Of a stretch of DNA of 64,000 bases, positions 25,645 to 34,810 are shown piece after piece (within the stretch, counting starts at the first letter, position 1; each line of letters opens with the position of its first letter). The stretch comes from Nitratireductor mangrovi (GTDB taxonomy: Bacteria; Pseudomonadota; Alphaproteobacteria; Rhizobiales; Rhizobiaceae): positions 4,200,001 to 4,264,000 of the forward strand of contig NZ_CP042301.2 of assembly GCF_007922615.2 (NCBI RefSeq). The letters are read 5' to 3'. Position numbers and translations under genes: made by a program. The notes under the pieces were generated by a model. It saw only the letters and a list, made by a program, of their open reading frames with translations. It did no database searches and was not told the origin of the DNA.

Positions 25645-26031
25645 ATGACACTTGTGCTCATCATCGAGGACAACCCGATCAACCGAGACGTTCTTGGCCG
25701 CCGCCTCGAGCGCCGCGGTTACTCCATCCGGTTTGCCGAGGATGGCCCCACCGGTATCAGGGCGGCCGGCGAGGTCATGCCCGACGTGATCCTGATGGAT
25801 ATCGGCCTCGGCGAGATGGACGGCTGGGAAGCCACCCGGCGCATCAAGGCAGACGGCAAGACGAGCGACATTCCGATCATCGCCCTGACCGCGAGTGCCT
25901 TTGAATCCGACCGGATCAAGAGCCTTGAAGCCGGGTGCTGCGACTTCGACACCAAGCCGGTCGATCTCGCGCGATTGCTGGGCAAGATCGAGCGCAGCCT
26001 TGGCCAACCGGGCACGGTGCCTGCCGCCTGA
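25645..26031 (+). CDS. Single-domain response regulator
   Basis: 128 residues with an intact receiver: IIEDNPINRDVL acidic pocket, acceptor Asp in ILMDIGLGEMDGWEATR, Thr in IIALTASA and Lys in DTKPVD. It has no output domain, so it acts by protein contact or as a phosphate relay, like DivK/CheY types. It follows the hybrid kinase by 11 bp and is its likely partner. Confidence 0.92.
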   Translation: MTLVLIIEDNPINRDVLGRRLERRGYSIRFAEDGPTGIRAAGEVMPDVILMDIGLGEMDGWEATRRIKADGKTSDIPIIALTASAFESDRIKSLEAGCCDFDTKPVDLARLLGKIERSLGQPGTVPAA

Positions 26032-26096
26032 GCCATAAGGGAAGGCCCGACGCCTCCTGGCACCGGCGGGCCGTTCTTGCGTCGATCCGGCCAGGA

Positions 26097-26504
26097 TCAG
26101 GCCGCGTTGCGGACGTCCTGCGAAGTCAGCATCGCACGCAGCTTCTGGAAGTCGAGCGGCTTTTGCTGAAGATAGGGGACGTTGAGACCCAACGCTTCGG
26201 CTTTTGCCTGCGTCTCGCGCAATACCCGCTCATCCTCGCCACTGACGATCAGGATTCGGCCGGCAAAGCGGGCCTCCGCGAGCAGTGTCATCAGCCCCAG
26301 CGCGTCGACATTGGGCATGTTGATGTCCAGCGCCATGATATCCGGCGAGAGCGCCCGCGCGAGGTTGATCACCCCGCGCGAATCCGAGGTGGCGAAGGCC
26401 TCGTAGCCGCAGCGTTCCGCCACGCGGACGATGAGTTCGGCCGATGCGGCGTCATCATCGACCGCCAGCAATCGCAGTGGCCGCTTGTCGCTCTGCTGCT
26501 CCAT
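26097..26504 (-). CDS. Single-domain response regulator behind the synthase gene
   Basis: 135 residues: acidic pocket VDDDAASAELIV, acceptor Asp in IMALDINMPNVDALG, Ser in ILIVSGEDE and Lys in QQKPLD. No output domain. Its ATG lies 11 bp after the stop of the alpha-oxoamine synthase gene, on the same strand, so synthase and receiver form an operon that points at the kinase-receiver pair. The two receivers differ enough to be separate proteins rather than a recent duplication. Confidence 0.9.
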   Translation of the reverse strand: MEQQSDKRPLRLLAVDDDAASAELIVRVAERCGYEAFATSDSRGVINLARALSPDIMALDINMPNVDALGLMTLLAEARFAGRILIVSGEDERVLRETQAKAEALGLNVPYLQQKPLDFQKLRAMLTSQDVRNAA

Positions 26505-26514
26505 GTCCCTTTCC

Positions 26515-27885
26515 TCAGGCGGCGTGCGTCGCCGCTTCCCAGCTACGCACCGAGGCCGGCGACGGGTCGTTCTCGCGATAGGAACGGAACTCCAGATCGG
26601 CGCTGCGCAAGGCGTCGCGCATCATGTGCACCAGCAGGTCGACATCTTCATGCGAGTGGTCGGCCATGACTTGCACGCGGAAACGGGCGCCGCCCTGCGG
26701 AACGGCCGGATACTCGACCAGGTTGGCGATCGCGCCCAGCGAGGCGAGCTCGCGGGAGGCGATGCGCGCCAGGCCCTCTGCGCCGACGCGAACCGGGACG
26801 ATCGGCGACGGGTCGCCAAGCGTCTCCATGCCGACCTTGGTCATCTCGTTGCGCATGTAGAGGATATTGTCCATCAGGCGCCTGCGGCGCTGCCGGCCTT
26901 CCTCGGAGCGCACGATGTCGAACGCCGCCAGGACGGCTGCCGCCTGTACCGGTGACAAGGCATTCGAGAAGGTCTGCGTGGCACTGTAATATTTCAGGTA
27001 TTCCGCCGTCGCACGCGACTTCACGGCGACGAAGCCGCCATTGGACGCAAACGTCTTGGAGAAGCTGCCGATGATGATATCGACATTGTCGAGCATGTTC
27101 TGCAGCCCGAGATGGCCGAGACCATCATCGCCGATGCAGCCGAAATCGTGCGCGCAGTCTACCAGCAGCACGGCGTTGTACTCGTCGCAGGTCGCCCGCA
27201 GGGCGGCGATGTCCGGCGTGTCCGAGTGCATCGAGAACAGGCTCTCCGTCACCACGAGGATGCCGTTGTCCTTGTCCGCGTTGCGGATGCGGTGCAGCCT
27301 GCGTGCCAGGCCATCGATGTTCAGATGGCCGTGGAAATGGATGTTCTGCGTGGCGGCGCGGGCGCCCTCCTGCAGGCAGGAATGGGCCAGCACGTCGAGC
27401 ACGACGTGATCGTTCGGCCGCACGAGCCCCTGCACGGACGCAAAGCCTGCCGACCAGCCGGTCGGGTAAAGCACGATCTCGCGTCCGTGAACGTAGTCGG
27501 AGATGGTCTTCTCCAGGAGCAGCGAGTGCCGCGTATTGCCGAGTAGCGCCGCGGAGCCAGCGCTATGCACGCCGTACTCCTCGATCGCTTCCAGCGCCGC
27601 CTGCTTCACCTTCGGATGCGAGGCGAGGCTCAGATAGTCCTGTGAGGCGAAGTTGACGCCGACGATTTCCTCGCCGCAGTCGGTCTTGGCCGAACAGTGC
27701 GTCTTCGGGGCCGTCGCGGTCGACTTCGCGTAGGGCCAGAGCCCGTAATCACGTCGCTTGTCCTGCCACTCGAAGAAGCCGTCGGCGCGCCCGAGCAGGT
27801 CGGTGCCGGCTGGCTGGCGAAAATCGCGCAGGCTGCCCTTGAGCGCGACTTCCGGGATGACATTCGTCTTGTTGGATTTGAACAT
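26515..27885 (-). CDS. PLP-dependent alpha-oxoamine synthase (CqsA/LqsA/SPT/KBL/BioF family)
   Basis: 456 residues. The enzyme class condenses an acyl-CoA with an amino acid. The PLP lysine is Lys277 in SFSKTFASNGGF; Asp243 and His246 in VDCAHDFG and His168 in LAHSC are the other cofactor residues. NFASQDYLSLASHPKV and GSAALLGNTRHSLLLE are family landmarks. A 75-residue N-terminal extension with GLWPYAKS precedes the core. It is not next to biotin, heme or threonine genes. Its neighbours are a CqsS-like kinase and receivers, which suggests a signal synthase; serine palmitoyltransferase is the main alternative. Confidence 0.85.
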   Translation of the reverse strand: MFKSNKTNVIPEVALKGSLRDFRQPAGTDLLGRADGFFEWQDKRRDYGLWPYAKSTATAPKTHCSAKTDCGEEIVGVNFASQDYLSLASHPKVKQAALEAIEEYGVHSAGSAALLGNTRHSLLLEKTISDYVHGREIVLYPTGWSAGFASVQGLVRPNDHVVLDVLAHSCLQEGARAATQNIHFHGHLNIDGLARRLHRIRNADKDNGILVVTESLFSMHSDTPDIAALRATCDEYNAVLLVDCAHDFGCIGDDGLGHLGLQNMLDNVDIIIGSFSKTFASNGGFVAVKSRATAEYLKYYSATQTFSNALSPVQAAAVLAAFDIVRSEEGRQRRRRLMDNILYMRNEMTKVGMETLGDPSPIVPVRVGAEGLARIASRELASLGAIANLVEYPAVPQGGARFRVQVMADHSHEDVDLLVHMMRDALRSADLEFRSYRENDPSPASVRSWEAATHAA

Positions 27886-28238
27886 TTCAGGCCCCCTTGT
27901 TCCCTATGGCTTGCCCATGCTGCGGGAACCCTAGTTCGCCTGCCCACAATGTCGGCTTAACCCGATTGGTTTATTTTTGCTTGTAGCGCTCAGGAACGTG
28001 ACTTTCGTCAGACATGATCAAAATTCCGTTGAGCAAGCCATTCAATTTCTATGCTTGTTCGAATGGCGCTTTAAGAAGGCCATTTTTCTCGTCTCACTTG
28101 GCGGACTTGTGGTTTGCCAAATTAAGTACGGGGTAATATTCATAACGTTTGTCTGCCATCCGTTCTTTGTAGATCCAAGGAAACCGAAACTTAAGCGGTC
28201 CCCGATATCCTCCGGGTCACGCAATCGAGGGGGTTGAG
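27886..28238. other. 353-bp divergent promoter region, AT-rich
   Basis: Lies between the synthase gene (leftward) and the GGDEF-EAL gene (rightward) and should hold both promoters. The stretch from about 28040 to 28200 is clearly richer in A and T than the rest of the window. Short ORFs on both strands here lack coding character. I found no clear operator, RNA gene or terminator. Confidence 0.5.
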
Positions 28239-30623
28239 TTGCTTTTTCGGGGGTTGGTGCGTCCGCTGGGCGCGAGGCTCGCAGGCGCGGATGAAAAGCT
28301 TGATTCCGCCACCCAGGCCAATCTTGTCGCACAGCAGATCAAGGCCGTCGTCGACGTGACGCCGGCCGTGGTCGGCGGAGCGTTTGTCACATCTTGCGTC
28401 TTGATCTGGGCCGCGGTCGGCACCGGCGCTTTCCCCGGGATTCTCGTGTGGGCGGCGATGCTTTATGCGATTCTGGCGCGCTCCCTCTGGATCTGGGCCA
28501 ATGCCCGGCGTGCCGGAGGGCCTTCGAACCTTGGGCCCGGTGCGCGCCGCCGTGTAATCCTCGACACCGCCGTTGCCGGTGCCGTCTGGGGGCTGGCGCC
28601 GATCTTGCTCCTTTCGCAGGGATCGATGACTCTCACCATCGTGACGGCAGTTGCGATCGCCGGGGTGCTGAGCGCCGGCGGCCTCGCACTGATCGTGATG
28701 CCGGCGGCCGCCTTCGCATTCTCGATGCCGGTTCTCGCCGGTTCGCTGGTGGCGCTCACGCAGATCGGTGACCCCTCGCTCGCTGCCGTGCTGACGCTGC
28801 TTCTGGCAAGCTTCGTCACCGTGACCTTGCTCGTCAGCCTGCGTCAGATGCGCGACTTCGTCACGCGCCGCGTGTCGGAACTCAAGATTCGCGAGCAGAA
28901 CGACATTATCAGCCTGCTGTTGAAGGAGTTCGAGGAGAATTCCTCGGACTGGCTCTGGGAGTTCGATCGCGAGGGGCGGATCGACCGCGTTTCCGACAGG
29001 TTTCAGGCCGTAGCGAACCGGCCGCGTGAGGCCTTGGTAGGAACCGACTTCATCGGCTTCCTGGCTTGTCTCGCCGACGGCAACGAGGCCGTCCTTGCCG
29101 GTATCCGTTCCTCGATCGCGGCCCGCGAAACCTTCTCGGACATCGAACTGCAGTTCGATGACGGCGGCACCGAGACGTGGTGGCGGCTGACCGGCAAGCC
29201 GGCTCGCGACGAGTTCGGCGAGTATGCCGGCTATATCGGTACGGCATCCGACATCACCGCCGAGAAGCAGGCGGAACGGCGCATCTCCTTCCTCGCCCAC
29301 AACGACGCTCTTACGGGACTGCTGAACCGAGCCCGTTTCACCGAACATCTCAGGCACAATGTCGCAAGGCTGGAGCGGTATGGCTCGCCCTTCGCAGTGC
29401 TCTATATGGATCTCGACCAGTTCAAGGCGGTCAACGACAGCCTCGGCCACATGGTCGGCGACAAGCTGCTGGCATTGGTGGCGGAGCGCATCCGCAAGGT
29501 GGTGCGCGAGACCGATATTGCCGCGCGCCTGGGGGGCGACGAGTTCGCCCTGATCCTGTCAAAGGAGATAGGGTCTGACGTCCTCGGCCAACTGGCAGCA
29601 CGCCTGATTGAGGACATTTCGAAGCCCTATGAGATCGACGGTGACTTCGTGTCCATAGGGGCGAGCATCGGCATCGCCATCGCCCCGATCAACGGGACCC
29701 GGCCGGACCAGATCCTGCGCAACGCCGACCTGGCATTATACCGCTCGAAGGCGGAGGGCCGAGGGGCCTATCGCTTCTTTGAATCGCAAATGGACTCCGA
29801 CGTGCGCGAGCGGCGCATGCTCGAGCTCGAATTGCGTCAGGCCCTGAAGGAAGGGGAACTGGTCCTTCATTACCAACCGTTGGTTTCGGCCGAGGACAAC
29901 CAGCCGAGCGGCTTCGAGGCGCTGGTGCGCTGGAACCATCCCATTCGGGGTCTGGTGCCGCCCTCGGAATTTATTCCGCTTGCCGAGCAGTCAGGCCTGA
30001 TCAAGCAGATCGGCGACTGGACCATCGAGGCCGCCTGTGCGGCCGCCACCGCCTGGCCCGACGATCTGATCGTTGCGGTCAATCTGTCGGCAAAGCATTT
30101 CCAACTGTCCGACATCGTCGCGGTCGTCGCCGCTGCGCTCGACAAGACGGGCCTTCCGCCGCACCGGCTGGAATTGGAGATCACCGAGAGCCTGCTTATC
30201 GAGCAGCCCGAAGACGTCATCGAGAAACTGCGCCGGATCAAGGCGCTTGGGGTGACGGTCGCCATGGACGATTTCGGCACGGGCTATTCCAGCCTGTCCT
30301 ACCTGCTGAAATTCCCTTTCGACAAGATCAAGATCGACAAGTCGTTCGTCACGGCCTCTTCCGAGGATGCGGTTGCACGCGACATCCTCCGGTCGATCGC
30401 GTCGCTCGGCAAGACACTCAAGATCCACATCACCGCGGAGGGTGTCGAAACCCAGGAACAGGTCGATTTCCTGCGTGAGATTGCCTGCAACCAGTTGCAG
30501 GGCTTTTACTTTGCCCGGCCGCTCGACGAGATGGACTTGGCCGGCTACGTGCTGGCCAATTTTCGCGACGGAACGTCAAAACGCACCGCGTCGAGGGAAA
30601 TCGAAGCGGCGCGCGCCGGCTGA
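28239..30623 (+). CDS. Membrane GGDEF-EAL protein with PAS domain (c-di-GMP turnover)
   Basis: 794 residues from a TTG at 28239 behind GAGGGGG; GTG 28257 is an alternative. The N-terminal 200 residues have about six hydrophobic helices. A PAS domain follows (about 225-345, ENSSDWLWEFDREGRID). The GGDEF domain is intact (LGGDEFALI, near residue 431), as is the EAL domain (GFEALVRWNHP, ELEITES, AMDDFGTGYSS, KIDKSF). It may make or break c-di-GMP; the EAL motifs all look catalytic. It is divergent from the synthase operon, and c-di-GMP is a common output of quorum sensing. Confidence 0.93.
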   Translation: MLFRGLVRPLGARLAGADEKLDSATQANLVAQQIKAVVDVTPAVVGGAFVTSCVLIWAAVGTGAFPGILVWAAMLYAILARSLWIWANARRAGGPSNLGPGARRRVILDTAVAGAVWGLAPILLLSQGSMTLTIVTAVAIAGVLSAGGLALIVMPAAAFAFSMPVLAGSLVALTQIGDPSLAAVLTLLLASFVTVTLLVSLRQMRDFVTRRVSELKIREQNDIISLLLKEFEENSSDWLWEFDREGRIDRVSDRFQAVANRPREALVGTDFIGFLACLADGNEAVLAGIRSSIAARETFSDIELQFDDGGTETWWRLTGKPARDEFGEYAGYIGTASDITAEKQAERRISFLAHNDALTGLLNRARFTEHLRHNVARLERYGSPFAVLYMDLDQFKAVNDSLGHMVGDKLLALVAERIRKVVRETDIAARLGGDEFALILSKEIGSDVLGQLAARLIEDISKPYEIDGDFVSIGASIGIAIAPINGTRPDQILRNADLALYRSKAEGRGAYRFFESQMDSDVRERRMLELELRQALKEGELVLHYQPLVSAEDNQPSGFEALVRWNHPIRGLVPPSEFIPLAEQSGLIKQIGDWTIEAACAAATAWPDDLIVAVNLSAKHFQLSDIVAVVAAALDKTGLPPHRLELEITESLLIEQPEDVIEKLRRIKALGVTVAMDDFGTGYSSLSYLLKFPFDKIKIDKSFVTASSEDAVARDILRSIASLGKTLKIHITAEGVETQEQVDFLREIACNQLQGFYFARPLDEMDLAGYVLANFRDGTSKRTASREIEAARAG

Positions 30624-30638
30624 CGCCAGCAGACGTGA

Positions 30639-30818
30639 CTAGAACTCGAACTTGAACCGATTGTCGCCGAACAGGTCGCGGAACGGATCGCGCGGATGTT
30701 CCGCATGGCGGGTGCCATTGAACGGCGAACTGGACTCCTTGTCGGATTCCTCACGCGGGACGGTCTCTCCCTGCGAATCGTGGTCGTGGTCGTAAGGCTT
30801 TTCGTCCCCGGTCATCAT
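30639..30818 (-). CDS. Small hydrophilic protein, 59 residues
   Basis: Starts at tandem ATGs (30818/30815) directly behind GGAGGGG. The product is charged, rich in Asp, Glu and His (EKPYDHDHDSQGE), with a conserved-looking end PRDPFRDLFGDNRFKFEF. No hydrophobic segment or known domain. Similar short proteins ending in an aromatic/basic tail occur in rhizobia, but I cannot name the family. Confidence 0.6.
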   Translation of the reverse strand: MMTGDEKPYDHDHDSQGETVPREESDKESSSPFNGTRHAEHPRDPFRDLFGDNRFKFEF

Positions 30819-30950
30819 CCCCTCCAACACTGTACGCGTTGCCGGTTACCGTTACGCGCTACCTGACGGCAGCAAACACTCGCCCCAAGATTTGGCGCTT
30901 ATACTCCCTTCCTTTGGTCGGCGGGTTCACGTTTGCTTACGCCATGTTAC

Positions 30951-31625
30951 CTATTGCGCGCGTTCGAGCGCGGCGCCGATCAGTGCCTTTGCATCCGCGC
31001 CCGACCACTCCGCCGGCCCGTTCATGTGTGCCAACAGGCAGCCCTCGGCGTCGACCAGCAGCGTCACGGGCAATCCCAGCGCCAGCGCCCGTTTCTTCAA
31101 TTCATTGAACAGGCCGAGAGTGTTGTCGCGGTAGTACGCAAGTGATGCCACGCCTGTTTCGCTCAGGAATGCCTTCGGTTTCTGATCGTCGCCCGTGTCG
31201 ACGTTGACGGCCACCACTTCGAAGTCGGCACCGCCCATATCCCTTTGCAGGGCATCGAGTGCCGGCATCTCGGCCCGGCACGGGGCGCACCACGTCGCCC
31301 ACAAGTTCATCAGGACCGTCTTGCCTGAAAGGTCGGCGAGCGTCATCGGCTCGCCGGCGGGATCGTTGAAGGCCAGATCGGCGAGCGATCGTGGCGGATC
31401 GGCGGCAAGCATGGCCGCGACATCGCCGCGCGCTGCCTCGCCCACTGCCTGCGCCAGACCGACCTTCTCGGAGCATTGGTCACGCCCGCCCGGCGCCTCG
31501 GCGGCGATGTTGCCATCACGCTGCGCGGTCACGTATACGGCAAGCGCGCCGGCCGTGATGCCGGCAACCGCCGCTGCCAGGATCAGGCGCGACGCGGGCA
31601 GGTTGAGCGTTTTCCAGTCCATCAT
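30951..31625 (-). CDS. tlpA: TlpA-type membrane-anchored thiol:disulfide oxidoreductase
   Basis: 224 residues with an N-terminal anchor helix (about 13-33) and a periplasmic thioredoxin fold. The active site is WCAPC in [18 protein letters not shown]; the cis-Pro loop is GLPVTLLVD. TlpA reduces copper-site cysteines of Sco and CoxB during cytochrome oxidase assembly in Bradyrhizobium. The start is only 26 bp from the divergent argH start, so the promoters overlap; this tlpA-argH pair is common in Rhizobiales. Confidence 0.9.
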   Translation of the reverse strand: MMDWKTLNLPASRLILAAAVAGITAGALAVYVTAQRDGNIAAEAPGGRDQCSEKVGLAQAVGEAARGDVAAMLAADPPRSLADLAFNDPAGEPMTLADLSGKTVLMNLWATWCAPCRAEMPALDALQRDMGGADFEVVAVNVDTGDDQKPKAFLSETGVASLAYYRDNTLGLFNELKKRALALGLPVTLLVDAEGCLLAHMNGPAEWSGADAKALIGAALERAQ

Positions 31626-31651
31626 TCGAACTCCGGCGTCCGGGTAGCATC

Positions 31652-33052
31652 ATGAGCGACAAAAAGACCAGCAACGAAATGTGGGGCGGACGTTTTGCCT
31701 CGGGTCCCGCCGCGATCATGGAAGCGATCAACGCCTCGATCGGGTTCGACCGCAAGCTTTACGCGCAGGACATTCGCGGATCGCTGGCGCACAGCGAGAT
31801 GCTGGCCGAACAGGGCATAATTTCGGCGGCGGATCAAAAGCTTGTTGCTCACGGGCTGAACACGATTCTGCGAGAGATCGAGGACGGCAGCTTCGTCTTC
31901 TCGACCGCGCGCGAAGACATCCACATGAACATCGAGGCCCGTCTCGCCGAGCTTGTCGGTCCGGCCGCCGGCCGGCTCCACACGGCTCGCTCGCGCAATG
32001 ACCAGGTGGCGGTCGACTTCAGGCTCTGGGTCAAGGAGGAACTGCAGGGCACGGCCGAAGCGTTGAAGCGCCTCCTTGCTGCGTTTCTGGTTCGCGCCGA
32101 GGAGCATGCAGCCACCGTCATGCCCGGCTTCACCCATCTGCAGACGGCTCAGCCGGTCACTTTCGGCCATCACTGCATGGCTTATGTCGAGATGTTCGGG
32201 CGCGATCTGTCGCGGGTTCGCGACGCCATCGAGCGGCTCGATGAGTCGCCATTGGGCGCGGCGGCGCTCGCTGGCACCGGCTTTCCGATCGATCGGAAAA
32301 AGACAGCGACCGCACTTGGTTTCCGCGAGCCGACACGCAACTCGATCGACAGCGTCTCGGACCGCGATTTCGCGCTCGAGTTCCTTTCCGTCGCCGCCAT
32401 CTGCGCCTCTCACCTGTCGCGGCTCGCCGAGGAGATCGTGATCTGGTCGACGCCGCAATTCGGTTTCGTTCGGCTCTCGGATTCCTTTTCGACCGGTTCT
32501 TCCATCATGCCGCAGAAAAAGAACCCCGACGCAGCCGAGCTGATCCGCGCCAAGACTGGCCGCGTCAACGGCCATCTCGTCGGCCTGCTCACGGTGATGA
32601 AGGGCCTGCCGCTCGCCTATTCCAAGGACATGCAGGAGGACAAGGAGGCGGTCTTCGACGCCGCCGAGGCGCTCGATCTGATGCTCGCAGCCATGACCGG
32701 CATGGTCACCGACATGGCGGTCAACAAGGACGCGATGCGAAAGGCGGCAGGCGCCGGCTATTCCACCGCCACGGACCTGGCCGACTGGCTGGTTCGCGTG
32801 CTCGGCATACCGTTCAGGGAGGCGCATCACGTGACGGGGCGTGCCGTTGCGCTCGCGGAGGAGCGCCGTGTCGGCCTCGAGAAGCTCGGGCTGGAGGATC
32901 TTCAGGCGATTCACCCCGGCATCACCGGCGACGTCTTCTCCGTTCTTTCCGTCAGGAATTCGGTCAAGAGCCGATCGTCCTTCGGCGGCACCGCGCCCTC
33001 AGAGGTTCGGCGACAGATACGCTACTGGAAAAAGCGGATCGCCCGGGCCTGA
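31652..33052 (+). CDS. argH: Argininosuccinate lyase
   Basis: 466 residues, the usual length. It cleaves argininosuccinate to arginine and fumarate, the last step of arginine synthesis. Landmarks are [11 protein letters not shown] at the start, [26 protein letters not shown] and the family signature [12 protein letters not shown] carrying the catalytic Ser and Lys. It begins the argH-lptM-lysA run. Confidence 0.97.
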   Translation: MSDKKTSNEMWGGRFASGPAAIMEAINASIGFDRKLYAQDIRGSLAHSEMLAEQGIISAADQKLVAHGLNTILREIEDGSFVFSTAREDIHMNIEARLAELVGPAAGRLHTARSRNDQVAVDFRLWVKEELQGTAEALKRLLAAFLVRAEEHAATVMPGFTHLQTAQPVTFGHHCMAYVEMFGRDLSRVRDAIERLDESPLGAAALAGTGFPIDRKKTATALGFREPTRNSIDSVSDRDFALEFLSVAAICASHLSRLAEEIVIWSTPQFGFVRLSDSFSTGSSIMPQKKNPDAAELIRAKTGRVNGHLVGLLTVMKGLPLAYSKDMQEDKEAVFDAAEALDLMLAAMTGMVTDMAVNKDAMRKAAGAGYSTATDLADWLVRVLGIPFREAHHVTGRAVALAEERRVGLEKLGLEDLQAIHPGITGDVFSVLSVRNSVKSRSSFGGTAPSEVRRQIRYWKKRIARA

Positions 33053-33137
33053 GTGCGAAGTCGCCGGCGATGCCCGAACGGGATGCCCCAAAAGGGATGC
33101 ATTGCGGCGCGATCTTCGCTAAAGACGACGCATCGAG

Positions 33138-33362
33138 ATGACGAGGATGCGCATGTTCCTTCGCCGGTCCGTACTGCTTTTCGTGCTGTTGGCCACAGCG
33201 ACGGCGATCGCCGCCTGCGGGCGACGCGGTCCGCCGCTCTCGCCGTATGAGGCGGCCGTGGAAGCGCGCAAGGAGGCCGAGGACAAGGGCGAGCCGCTGC
33301 CGCCGGAGCCCGAGAAACCGGTCGCCGACAAGCCGTTCATCCTCGACGGCCTTATCGAATAG
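33138..33362 (+). CDS. lptM: LptM (YifL) small lipoprotein
   Basis: 74 residues with a type II signal peptide ending in the lipobox IAAC (Cys27), followed by GRRGPPLSP, the hallmark of LptM. In E. coli LptM helps LptD mature in the outer membrane LPS export complex. The position between argH and lysA is the conserved one. In-frame ATGs at 33147 and 33153 could also be used. Confidence 0.88.
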   Translation: MTRMRMFLRRSVLLFVLLATATAIAACGRRGPPLSPYEAAVEARKEAEDKGEPLPPEPEKPVADKPFILDGLIE

Positions 33363-33407
33363 GCCGGCCCACCGGCCGGTCCCGACCACCCAGTTGCGGG
33401 ACACCAC

Positions 33408-34676
33408 GTGAACCATTTCGATTATCGTGACGGCGTGCTCCACGCCGAGGACGTGCCGGTGCCGATCATCGCGGCGGCGGTCGGCACGCCGTTCTATTGC
33501 TATTCGACGGCGACGCTCACGCGCCACTACAGGGTCTTTGCAGAAGCCTTCGCAGGTCTCGATACCCTGGTCTGCTACGCCATGAAGGCAAATTCCAACC
33601 AGGCCATCCTGAAGACGCTGGCGCAGCTGGGCGCAGGGGTCGACGTCGTGTCGGAAGGTGAATTGCGCCGGGCGCTCGCCGCCGGCTTTCCTCCGACGAA
33701 GATCATGTTCTCGGGTGTCGGCAAGACGGCGGCCGAGATGGATTTCGCACTTTCCGCCGGCATACATTGCTTCAATGTCGAATCCGAGCCGGAACTCGCC
33801 CTGCTTTCCGAACGCGCGGTAGCCGCAGGCCTCGAGGCGCCGTTGTCCTTACGCATCAACCCGGATGTCGACGCGCGCACGCACCGCAAGATCTCGACCG
33901 GCAAGGCAGAGAACAAGTTCGGTATCCCATGGCAGCAGGCACGCGATGCCTACCGCCGGGCTGCGGCGCTGCCTGGCCTGCGCGTCGTCGGCGTCGACAT
34001 GCATATCGGCAGCCAGATCACCGAGCTGCAGCCCTTCGACGATGCCTTCGCGCTCCTGACCGAACTGACGGGCGCGCTGCGCGCCGACGGTCATGCCATC
34101 GAGCATGTCGACCTCGGTGGTGGCCTCGGTATTCCCTACCGCTTCGACAACGATCCGCCGCCACTGCCTGAAGATTATGCCGCGACCGTGCGCAAGCGCG
34201 TCGCCGGCCTCGGCCTCAAGCTGATCTTCGAGCCCGGCCGCATGATCGTCGGCAATGCCGGTATCCTCGTTTCCTCCGTGCTGTTCGTGAAGGAGGGTGA
34301 CGCGAAGAACTTTCTCATCGTCGATGCCGCCATGAACGACCTGATCCGGCCGACGCTCTATGATGCCTATCACGACATTCGCCCGGTTGCCCTGACGGGC
34401 GTCGACACGCCGCGCATGGTTGCGGATGTCGTCGGTCCGGTCTGCGAGACCGGAGACTACCTCGCTCATCAGCGCGAGCTGCCCAGGCTGGCGGCCGGAG
34501 ACCTCATTGCGGTCGGCACGGCTGGCGCCTATGGGGCGGTACAGTCGAGCACCTACAATTCGCGCCTTCTGGTGCCGGAGGTGCTGGTCAACGGCGACCG
34601 CCATCATGTCGTGCGCCCGCGTCCCAGCTATGACGATCTCATAGGTCTCGATTCGCTGCCCGACTGGCTCGCCTGA
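33408..34676 (+). CDS. lysA: Diaminopimelate decarboxylase
   Basis: 422 residues from a GTG at 33408 (MNHFDYRDGVLHAEDVPVP). It decarboxylates meso-diaminopimelate to L-lysine with PLP on Lys60 (CYAMKANSN). Other family sites are visible: HIGSQI, the phosphate loop LGGGLGIPY, EPGRMIVGNAG and the late cysteine motif GPVCETGD. It lies 45 bp after lptM. Confidence 0.97.
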   Translation: MNHFDYRDGVLHAEDVPVPIIAAAVGTPFYCYSTATLTRHYRVFAEAFAGLDTLVCYAMKANSNQAILKTLAQLGAGVDVVSEGELRRALAAGFPPTKIMFSGVGKTAAEMDFALSAGIHCFNVESEPELALLSERAVAAGLEAPLSLRINPDVDARTHRKISTGKAENKFGIPWQQARDAYRRAAALPGLRVVGVDMHIGSQITELQPFDDAFALLTELTGALRADGHAIEHVDLGGGLGIPYRFDNDPPPLPEDYAATVRKRVAGLGLKLIFEPGRMIVGNAGILVSSVLFVKEGDAKNFLIVDAAMNDLIRPTLYDAYHDIRPVALTGVDTPRMVADVVGPVCETGDYLAHQRELPRLAAGDLIAVGTAGAYGAVQSSTYNSRLLVPEVLVNGDRHHVVRPRPSYDDLIGLDSLPDWLA

Positions 34677-34810
34677 CCAGCAGAACCGCGTCACGAACTC
34701 GGAGTCGGCGCGAACATCACGATTGCGGCATGTGCCTCGCCTTTGCCGTCATTTCAGTTATCCTGTGATTCTACGATGCGGTGGCCGTTTCGGCCGCGAC
34801 AGGAGACGAT

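Noticed and set aside
26515..27885. Assignment as 8-amino-7-oxononanoate synthase, 5-aminolevulinate synthase or threonine-pathway KBL
   Set aside because: No biotin, heme or threonine genes are nearby, the N-terminal extension is unlike those enzymes, and the PLP-lysine context SFSKTFAS is not that of BioF/KBL.
27977..28332. Short ORFs on both strands in the AT-rich gap before the GGDEF-EAL gene
   Set aside because: No ribosome site, no conserved pattern, and base composition unlike the coding regions around them.
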